Shown here: piece by piece, positions 1-5,040 of the stretch
Position numbering within the stretch: position 1 is the first letter of the stretch
Layout of the letters: each line of letters starts with the position of its first letter
NCBI GenBank assembly: GCA_902795555.1
Contig: CADBLV010000262.1
Coordinates: forward strand, 1-5,558
Source: an uncultured Eubacteriales bacterium
Lineage (GTDB): Bacteria > Bacillota_A > Clostridia > Christensenellales > Aristaeellaceae
Length of the DNA: 5,558 nucleotides
Reading direction: 5' to 3'
The notes under the pieces: model-generated
The model's input: only the letters and a program-made list of their open reading frames with translations
The model's database searches: none
Told to the model about the DNA's origin: nothing
Program-made: the position numbers and the translations under genes

Positions 1-74
1 CATTTGATGAATACAGCCCCTATAACGGAGTCTATCAGCAGTATATGTTCGCATATTACAGAAATCGGTCCTGA
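1..74 (+). CDS. Possible C-terminal end of an unidentified protein (partial)
   Basis: Reading from base 3 in the third forward frame there are 23 sense codons followed by TGA at 72-74. The peptide is rich in Tyr and Gln (it contains SPYNGVYQQYMFAYYRNRS) and looks like a real protein tail rather than random translation, but it is too short to assign to a family. The start lies outside the window. If real, the gene converges on the minus-strand exporter gene, whose stop codon is at 83-85, leaving only 8 bases between the two stops. The other forward frames are less convincing: one has an early stop, and the other stays open only by running into the antisense of the exporter gene. I cannot give a function. 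Confidence 0.35.
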   Translation, partial: FDEYSPYNGVYQQYMFAYYRNRS

Positions 75-82
75 TATCAGAA

Positions 83-1915
83 TCATGCATCCTCAACGGC
101 TTTCCTGTTCAGAGACAGGATCAGGTTATTGCTGCGGAACGCGTTAAAATACCTGGCATCTTTGACCATATCAAGAACCATGCGGATTCCGATCGAGTCC
201 GGAGACGTGTCTTTGCTGTGAAGTTCACGCCATTTTAAAGGATCGAAGGCTTTACACATATCCCGGAAGGTGATACTGATCTTGTCATCATTGATGGCCA
301 GACGATAATCCACCCCGTAGGCTCCGAATCTCCTTTTTTTCCCATGGAGAATGACGCCGCTGATGATTTCTTCCGTAAACAGAGAAATCAGTTTTGCCGT
401 TCTTTCCTCCAGACCTTGATCTTTGCAGAACAGGTAGGCCTTCTCGCTGAGGGGTGCGACTTCATCGATCGTGTCAATCCGGTCGTACATATTATTGCTC
501 TCATTGCCGCCGAATCCTTCCGGCAGAAACATAAAATCCTCCCATCGTTTCGGGATTCCCCGGCATTTCCAGCAGACGATGAGAAAGATGATCAGCACCA
601 GCAGCATCTTTCCGATGGCACCTGAAGCCAGAATCCCCTTAGAGCCGAAGAGAGATCCGAGCAGGAAGGCGAGAGCGACCGGGATCGCGAATCTTTCAAT
701 CAGGGCCAGGATGTTGACATATTTTCTGTGCTGGATTCCCTGCAGATAATTCTGGAAGGAAACGCTGGCTGTGTCAAAGGCCAGGCTGACAGCCATCCAC
801 TGAATCGAAAAGATGCTCATGGAGATGACTTCCGGATCACCGGAATAGAAACCGGCGACCCAGGGGGCCGCAACGATCAGGACGGCTCCGGCCACCCCGG
901 AAGTGATGATTCCGAACTTCATCGCATAGGAGAAAAGCTGCTTCAGTCCCTGCAGATCCTCCGCGCTGTAGTAGACGGTGCACATGGTGAGGAGTGCACG
1001 GGAAACCCCTGTGGCGATGCAGAACATCAGCAGGTTCAGATCGTTCTGCATGGCTTTGGCGGCAATCGCGGCAGTGGTAAGGGCCATGACCAGATTCAAC
1101 CGATTGATCAGCAGATCGCGAAGCACAGAGGCAATCTTTCGAACGAGGGAAGGGGAGCCTGCTCGGGCGATCTCCTTGAGATGGGACAGACCGGAAAAAC
1201 GGAGCGACAGCCGGAAGGTTCCCGTTTTTCTGAAAAAATGCGTGAGGATCACGATCAGCTGGGCATATAAGGCGACGGAGGTTGAAAGACCGATTCCGAA
1301 TATCCCGGCCTTCAGCAGACGGACGCTGATGAGATCGCCGGCGACATTCACCACGCAAAGGACGATGGAGGAGAGGGAAAGCAGCTTTCCCGATCCGTCC
1401 ATGACGATGAAAGGGCTGAGCAGCTGAATCAGCATGAGCGCCGGGATTCCAAAAAGATATCTGTAAAGATAGCGATCCATTAAGGGCTGCAGCTCCGGCT
1501 TCAAATCTTTGGAGACACCGCTGACGGAGATCAGAAATCCCGGCGCAAAAATGCACAGGATGACAAGGACAGCCGAAACCAATAACGTTATGACTAAGGA
1601 AAGAGAGAATACGGCGTCGGCTTCCTTTTTCTCTCCTTTTCCGAGGTGCCTGGAGCATACGATCTGGCTGCCGGTTGAAATAAAACCCGCGATGAGAAGC
1701 AGAATGCTTACAAAGGGGCCCAGCAGAGAAATGGCAGAGTAGGCATCCTGACCCAGGGTCCGGCTGGTGATCATGCCATCAATGATCGTCGAAATCACGC
1801 CGGCCAGCTCTGTCACAATCAGGGCGAGGGCCGTGAATAAAAACATGCTTGGGATCAGGCCTCTCTTCGGCTTTCGGGCTGTTCCCTCAAAGGCGGAATG
1901 CGTAACCATGCTCAT
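83..1915 (-). CDS. MATE family efflux transporter with C-terminal HATPase/anti-sigma-like domain
   Basis: Predicted polytopic inner-membrane exporter of the MATE family, which moves organic cations or drugs out of the cell in exchange for Na+ or H+. From the ATG at 1915 the protein has 610 residues, against about 450 for a plain MATE protein. Residues ~20-452 contain about a dozen hydrophobic segments in two similar halves, with the MATE-like stretch GSQIVCSRHLGKGEKKEA (~82-99) after the second segment. Residues ~478-605 form an extra soluble domain resembling GHKL/anti-sigma kinases: an N-box-like TEEIISGVILHG (514-525), a G1-like FRDMCKAFDP (550-559) and a G2-like SIGIRMVLDMVKD (574-586), then a NNLILSL strand. 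The usual N-box Asn is replaced by Gly520, so ATP binding is uncertain. GGAGG at 1927-1923 lies 7 bases before this ATG; a TTG one codon upstream is only 4 bases away and less likely. Substrate unknown. The family assignment is firm; the role of the fused domain is inference. Confidence 0.9.
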   Translation of the reverse strand: MSMVTHSAFEGTARKPKRGLIPSMFLFTALALIVTELAGVISTIIDGMITSRTLGQDAYSAISLLGPFVSILLLIAGFISTGSQIVCSRHLGKGEKKEADAVFSLSLVITLLVSAVLVILCIFAPGFLISVSGVSKDLKPELQPLMDRYLYRYLFGIPALMLIQLLSPFIVMDGSGKLLSLSSIVLCVVNVAGDLISVRLLKAGIFGIGLSTSVALYAQLIVILTHFFRKTGTFRLSLRFSGLSHLKEIARAGSPSLVRKIASVLRDLLINRLNLVMALTTAAIAAKAMQNDLNLLMFCIATGVSRALLTMCTVYYSAEDLQGLKQLFSYAMKFGIITSGVAGAVLIVAAPWVAGFYSGDPEVISMSIFSIQWMAVSLAFDTASVSFQNYLQGIQHRKYVNILALIERFAIPVALAFLLGSLFGSKGILASGAIGKMLLVLIIFLIVCWKCRGIPKRWEDFMFLPEGFGGNESNNMYDRIDTIDEVAPLSEKAYLFCKDQGLEERTAKLISLFTEEIISGVILHGKKRRFGAYGVDYRLAINDDKISITFRDMCKAFDPLKWRELHSKDTSPDSIGIRMVLDMVKDARYFNAFRSNNLILSLNRKAVEDA

Positions 1916-1922
1916 CAAGAAT

Positions 1923-1927
1923 CCTCC
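1923..1927 (-). promoter_or_regulatory. Ribosome binding site of the MATE gene
   Basis: The minus strand reads GGAGG here. Spacing is 7 bases to ATG at 1915, 4 to TTG at 1918 and 13 to ATG at 1909. The 7-base spacing is the normal one, which decides in favour of 1915 as the start. Confidence 0.75.
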
Positions 1928-1956
1928 GGATCATCCTGATTTGAAGTTCCGGAAAT

Positions 1957-1985
1957 ATCATATCATGTCAGGTCGCCTTTTTCTA
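1957..1985 (-). promoter_or_regulatory. Candidate sigma-A-type promoter for the MATE gene
   Basis: On the minus strand, TAGAAA (1985-1980, 4 of 6 matches to TTGACA) and TATGAT (1962-1957, 5 of 6 matches to TATAAT) are separated by exactly 17 bases. Transcription would start near 1950 and give a leader of about 35 bases containing the GGAGG site. This is a by-eye match in an AT-richer intergenic region; start-site data are lacking. Confidence 0.4.
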
Positions 1986-2048
1986 CCCTTAATACGTGAT
2001 TCCTCCTCTGATACTGATTTTCGATCAAAATGATCTGCCGTTTTTTAT

Positions 2049-2063
2049 CGCACCAAAGGTGCG
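2049..2063. repeat. Short palindrome with 6-bp arms
   Basis: CGCACC and GGTGCG are perfect complements separated by AAA. It lies roughly midway between the divergent genes. It could be an operator or a small hairpin. It is not a terminator on either strand: on the plus strand the T-run at 2041-2046 precedes the stem, and on the minus strand the bases following the stem are A-rich. Confidence 0.35.
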
Positions 2064-2168
2064 TCGAAGATCGCATGAAACAGGATGACGTCCCGGAAGC
2101 CTGAGAGAATTCACAGAATATTCACCTTCATTTCAAGCTTATTTAAAGGTTTATCACAATAATCAATC

Positions 2169-2193
2169 CTGTCAGGAAGCTCATTCCTGACAG
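2169..2193 (+). promoter_or_regulatory. Perfect inverted repeat (10-bp arms, 5-base loop) just upstream of a ribosome binding site
   Basis: CTGTCAGGAA (2169-2178) and TTCCTGACAG (2184-2193) are exact reverse complements around GCTCA. The repeat ends 8 bases before the AAAAGGAGG ribosome binding site of the beta-helix gene and no T-run follows, so it is not an intrinsic terminator. It may be a DNA operator near the promoter, or a 5'-leader hairpin that stabilises the mRNA or affects translation. The structure is read directly from the sequence; the role is inference. Confidence 0.6.
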
Positions 2194-2218
2194 ATGAAAT
2201 GAAAAGGAGGATCCTTCC

Positions 2219-3682
2219 ATGAAAAGATTATTGGCAATCCTGCTTGCGATGGCAATGCTATTCAGCGTAACCGCACTTGCGGAAGAAAACACGGAAATGT
2301 CCGGTGCTGCTTCCGGTGAAATGGGTACACCCCCGGACGGAACCCCTCCGGAAAACCCGGACGGGAACATGGCGCCCCCGGATGGAATGGGCGGACAGCC
2401 CCCGGAGAAACCGGACGGAGCACCTGGCGGCGGGTTCGGCGGAGGTACGCCTCCCGGAGGCGGAACGAGCGACTTTGACTATACCGCCGCAACGGAGATT
2501 ACCGAGGCTGCTGAGCAGTCAGATCAGACCTACGCTTCGGAAACCGTTGACGAAAGCGCTCTGATCGTGAACACGGCGGACGATGTCAGCATCACGAATC
2601 CCACCGTCACCAAGACGGGCGATTCCAACGGCGGAGACAACTGCAACTTCTACGGGCTGAACGCGGGCCTTCTGGTCATGGGCGGTTCCACGACGACCAT
2701 TACCGGCGGCACGGTGGAAACCTCTGCCTCCGGTGCAAACGGCGTCTTCTCCTATGGCGGGAACGGCGGGCGCAACGGCGCGGAAGGCGATGGCACGACG
2801 GTTGTGATCTCCGATACGACGATTACAACAACCGGCGACGGTTCCGGCGGGATCATGACCACCGGCGGCAGTATCACCTACGCAAGCAACCTGACCATCA
2901 ACACCTCCGGACATTCCTCCGCGGCGATCCGCACAGACCGCGGCGGCGGCACCGTGGTTGTGGACGGCGGCACCTATACCACCAACGGACTCGGTTCTCC
3001 GGCCATTTATTCCACGGCGGATATCACCGTGAAAAATGCCACCCTGACTTCCAATCTGTCCGAAGGCGTCTGCATTGAAGGCAAGAATTCCATCACCCTG
3101 GAAAACTGCGATATGGCTGCCAACAATACGCAGTGCAACGGCAACGCAACCTTCCATGACACGATCATGATCTACCAGTCCATGTCCGGCGACGCAGACA
3201 GCGGCACCTCTTCCTTCACGATGACCGGCGGAAGCCTGACCAGCCTGAGCGGACATATGTTCCATGTGACGAATACCCACGCGGTCATCACCCTGTCCGG
3301 CGTGAATCTGGTCAATGAAGGCAGCGATGTTCTCCTGTCCGTCTGCGACGACGGCTGGAGCGGCGCGTCCAATATCGCAGAACTGGTGGCAGACAGTCAG
3401 AATCTGAGCGGCATGATCCTGGTGGGGAGCAATTCCACCCTGACACTCACCCTGAAAAACAGTTCTTCCTTTGAAGGCAGCTTCAGCGGTGAGATCGAAA
3501 ACGCGAAGGGGACCGCAGTCTCTGATGAACTCGGAACGGTCCATGTGGTTCTTGACAGCACAAGCACCTGGACGCTGACGGCGGACACATACGTCACTTC
3601 CTTTGAAGGAGACGCAAGTCGCGTGATTGGAAACGGCTATACGCTGTACGTGAACGGGTCTGCACTGGAAGGAATCCAATAA
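2219..3682 (+). CDS. Secreted beta-helix-like protein with a Pro/Gly/Asp-rich N-terminal linker
   Basis: A 487-residue predicted exported protein. Residues 1-21 form a clear signal peptide (MKR, hydrophobic core, ALA cleavage site before Glu22). No lipobox Cys follows, and there is no LPXTG motif or C-terminal membrane segment, so it is probably released or held non-covalently. Residues ~36-82 are low-complexity, with PPDG/PPEKPDG units and glycine clusters. Residues ~110-480 are rich in Thr, Ser, Gly, Asn and Val, with repeating short strands such as TTTITGGTVETSA, TTVVISDTTITTTG, GTVVVDGGTYTTNG and ITVKNATLTSN, the pattern of a right-handed parallel beta-helix as in pectate-lyase-like or adhesin proteins. 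The tail DSTSTWTLTADTYVTSF, then GYTLYVNGSAL, resembles uncharacterised secreted proteins of Clostridia, from memory and without a search. No catalytic motif is visible. AAAAGGAGG (2202-2210) lies 8 bases before the ATG. It forms a single-gene unit closed by a terminator. Function unknown; surface adhesion or glycan binding is a guess. Confidence 0.9.
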   Translation: MKRLLAILLAMAMLFSVTALAEENTEMSGAASGEMGTPPDGTPPENPDGNMAPPDGMGGQPPEKPDGAPGGGFGGGTPPGGGTSDFDYTAATEITEAAEQSDQTYASETVDESALIVNTADDVSITNPTVTKTGDSNGGDNCNFYGLNAGLLVMGGSTTTITGGTVETSASGANGVFSYGGNGGRNGAEGDGTTVVISDTTITTTGDGSGGIMTTGGSITYASNLTINTSGHSSAAIRTDRGGGTVVVDGGTYTTNGLGSPAIYSTADITVKNATLTSNLSEGVCIEGKNSITLENCDMAANNTQCNGNATFHDTIMIYQSMSGDADSGTSSFTMTGGSLTSLSGHMFHVTNTHAVITLSGVNLVNEGSDVLLSVCDDGWSGASNIAELVADSQNLSGMILVGSNSTLTLTLKNSSSFEGSFSGEIENAKGTAVSDELGTVHVVLDSTSTWTLTADTYVTSFEGDASRVIGNGYTLYVNGSALEGIQ

Positions 3683-3702
3683 ATCAGAATCCGAAATCTT
3701 CT

Positions 3703-3730
3703 CGCGGAGCCAATCCGGCTCCGCGTTTTT
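3703..3730 (+). terminator. Rho-independent terminator after the beta-helix gene
   Basis: CGCGGAGCC (3703-3711) and GGCTCCGCG (3717-3725) make a perfect 9-bp GC-rich stem around the 5-base loop AATCC, followed immediately by TTTTT (3726-3730). It begins 20 bases after the TAA stop at 3680-3682, separating this transcript from the pyrophosphatase-like gene. Confidence 0.92.
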
Positions 3731-3855
3731 CAGTATTGAGCATCATGTGATCGAATGGAAAGTAAAAACCAATTCAGCGGGAATTCGCGTGCTCAGCATC
3801 GACAAAAACAGTTTCACAGCAAGAATTCAGGTGGTCATCATCAGGAAATTTGTTG

Positions 3856-3884
3856 TTGCTGTAATGCTCTTCTCGCTGTACAAT
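3856..3884 (+). promoter_or_regulatory. Candidate sigma-A-type promoter for the pyrophosphatase-like gene
   Basis: TTGCTG (3856-3861) and TACAAT (3879-3884, 5 of 6 matches to TATAAT) are separated by 17 bases. A start near 3891 would leave a leader of about 26 bases containing the GGAGG site. It follows a strong terminator, so a new promoter is expected in this gap. The -35 is weak (TTG only). The rest of 3731-3916 shows no recognisable gene beyond a weak short reading frame noted in the findings. Confidence 0.45.
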
Positions 3885-3903
3885 GGAGTCGGCAAAAAGA
3901 AAA

Positions 3904-3908
3904 GGAGG
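3904..3908 (+). promoter_or_regulatory. Ribosome binding site that fixes the start of the pyrophosphatase-like gene
   Basis: GGAGG within AAAGGAGGGA, 8 bases before ATG 3917. The reading frame is open further upstream to an ATG at 3755, but that codon has no Shine-Dalgarno sequence and the extra 54 residues contain CCCC and are charged and low-complexity. The site therefore places the true start at 3917, directly in front of a signal peptide. Confidence 0.85.
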
Positions 3909-3916
3909 GACGCTTG

Positions 3917-5005
3917 ATGAAAAGCAAACTGTGCAGGATTCTGTCGCTCTCCATGATTCTGATGCTTCTTGTTTTTTCCGTCCTGACCGTCCGTGCAGAC
4001 GGAACGGGATATGCGGACATCCTGCGCTCTGTAGATTACGGAGATCAGGTTACTTATGTCATCGGCCACGAGAGTCCGGACGCGGACACGATCGGAACCG
4101 CGATCGCATACGCCCATTGGCTGCGGCAGCTCGGAATCAACGCTGAGGCAGCGGCGACCGCGAAAGTCAATCAGGAAACAAAATACGCACTGGATTACTA
4201 TGGCCTGGAACAGCCTGAGATCCTGGAAAACGCTGCAGGAAAGCAGTTTGTCCTGGTGGATCACAGCGAATATTCGCAGGCGCTGGACGGCATGAAGAAT
4301 GCCCGGGTGGTTGGGATTGTTGATCATCACGGGATCGGCGATATCCGAAACACGGAGCGCATTGCTGTCATCTCCCTTCCGGCAGGCGCAACATCCTCCA
4401 TTGTTTACAAGCTGTATCTGGACTGCAATGTGGGGATCCCAAGAGATATGGCCCGGGTCATGCTGATGAGCATTCTTTCCGATACTAAGGGAATGACCGG
4501 CAATGTCACGGAACTTGACCGGGATGCATATGATTTTCTGCTTTCCATTGCGGAGATCAACGATATTGACGCCCTGTACGCCGGAATGAAAGCGGCCAAG
4601 GCCTCCTATGAAGGGATGACCGCGTCTGAGATTTTCTACAATGATTACAAAGAATACGTTGCGGGCGAGTACACCTTCGGCATCGGCGTTGTATATACAG
4701 ACACAGAGGAAAACATGATAGCGCTGACACAAAAGATCGAGGCCGAGTTCCCTTCCATCTATGCGCTGAACAAACTCGATATGCTGTTTTGCATGATTTC
4801 TACGGATGATATGACACGGTTGATCTGGTACGGGGATGATGCGGAAAAAGCTGTATATGACAGTTTTCCGGATTATGACGGCAGCGGATGCCTGATCTTT
4901 ACGCCGAAGGCTTCCCGGAAGGCCAGGATCGTACCGCCCCTGACAGCGGCCCTTGAAAAATGGACTGAATCAGGCAGTCAGAGTCAGCCGGGCGCAGATG
5001 AATAA
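3917..5005 (+). CDS. Family II (DHH/DHHA2) manganese-dependent inorganic pyrophosphatase homologue with a signal peptide
   Basis: Predicted to hydrolyse pyrophosphate to two phosphates using Mn2+/Co2+. From ATG 3917 the protein has 362 residues; the usual family II enzyme has about 310. Residues 1-27 are a signal peptide (MKSK, long hydrophobic core, VRA cleavage site before Asp28). The DHH domain (~46-190) has GHESPDADTIG (50-60, metal ligands His51, Asp55, Asp57), LVDHSE (113-118, Asp115), VDHHGIGDI (135-143, His137/His138) and ILSDT (186-190, Asp189). The DHHA2 domain (~230-350) has the phosphate-binding SRKARIVPPL (333-342, Arg334 and Lys335) and NDYKEY (242-247, with Lys245 placed like the conserved Lys of B. 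subtilis PpaC). All catalytic motifs thus appear intact. Cytoplasmic PpaC has no signal peptide, so this is probably an extracytoplasmic paralogue; Cys6 lies before the hydrophobic core and does not make a lipobox. A short Ser/Gln/Gly tail ends the protein. The next gene starts 35 bases downstream, suggesting an operon. Activity on another phosphoester or phosphoanhydride cannot be excluded. Confidence 0.9.
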   Translation: MKSKLCRILSLSMILMLLVFSVLTVRADGTGYADILRSVDYGDQVTYVIGHESPDADTIGTAIAYAHWLRQLGINAEAAATAKVNQETKYALDYYGLEQPEILENAAGKQFVLVDHSEYSQALDGMKNARVVGIVDHHGIGDIRNTERIAVISLPAGATSSIVYKLYLDCNVGIPRDMARVMLMSILSDTKGMTGNVTELDRDAYDFLLSIAEINDIDALYAGMKAAKASYEGMTASEIFYNDYKEYVAGEYTFGIGVVYTDTEENMIALTQKIEAEFPSIYALNKLDMLFCMISTDDMTRLIWYGDDAEKAVYDSFPDYDGSGCLIFTPKASRKARIVPPLTAALEKWTESGSQSQPGADE

Positions 5006-5040
5006 CCGCAGGAGAGAGGACAAACAGGGAGGAAACAGAA

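Larger units (their letters stand above)
1916..2218. other. Divergent intergenic region between the MATE gene and the secreted beta-helix gene
   Basis: About 300 bases without a convincing gene. It holds the leader and candidate promoter of the MATE gene on its left side, a short palindrome GATCA-AAA-TGATC at 2023-2035, a second palindrome CGCACC-AAA-GGTGCG at 2049-2063, and a perfect 10-bp inverted repeat at 2169-2193 followed by the ribosome binding site at 2202-2210. The stretch 2105-2165 is AT-rich and probably contains the rightward promoter, but the possible -35/-10 pairs (for example TTCACC at 2121 with TTTAAA at 2142, spacing 15) are weak, so I do not call one. No known riboswitch was recognised. 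Confidence 0.6.

Noticed and set aside
728..1270. 180-codon plus-strand frame inside the MATE gene
   Set aside because: Antisense shadow, low-complexity Gly/Asp/His composition, no domain.
837..1658. 273-codon open frame on the minus strand overlapping the MATE gene in another frame
   Set aside because: Its product is Arg/His/Pro-rich and non-membrane in character, typical of an out-of-frame reading of a membrane protein gene.
2041..2063. Hairpin plus T-run as an intrinsic terminator
   Set aside because: The T-run (2041-2046) is before the stem on the plus strand and becomes an A-run after the stem on the minus strand, so it cannot terminate either transcript in the usual way.
2064..2168. 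Riboswitch such as TPP (a CTGAGA string occurs at 2101-2106) or cyclic-di-GMP type in the leader of the beta-helix gene
   Set aside because: Only an isolated short string matches; the other conserved core segments of these classes are missing.
2600..3300. Repeated glycine/threonine-rich units as tandem DNA repeats or a CRISPR array
   Set aside because: The periodicity is at protein level (beta-helix strands); the DNA units are not identical and there are no regularly spaced repeats with unique spacers.
2519..3679. 386-codon open frame on the minus strand opposite the beta-helix gene
   Set aside because: It is an antisense shadow created by the GC-rich, repetitive codons of the real gene. 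Its product is His/Gly/Ala/Val-rich with no recognisable domain, while the plus strand has a signal peptide, ribosome binding site and terminator.
3917..3997. Lipoprotein signal in the pyrophosphatase-like protein because of Cys6
   Set aside because: The Cys lies before the hydrophobic core, not after it, and no L-x-x-C box follows the core.
3827..4732. 301-codon open frame on the minus strand opposite the pyrophosphatase-like gene
   Set aside because: The opposite strand encodes intact DHH/DHHA2 motifs; this frame has no family resemblance and no sensible ribosome binding site.
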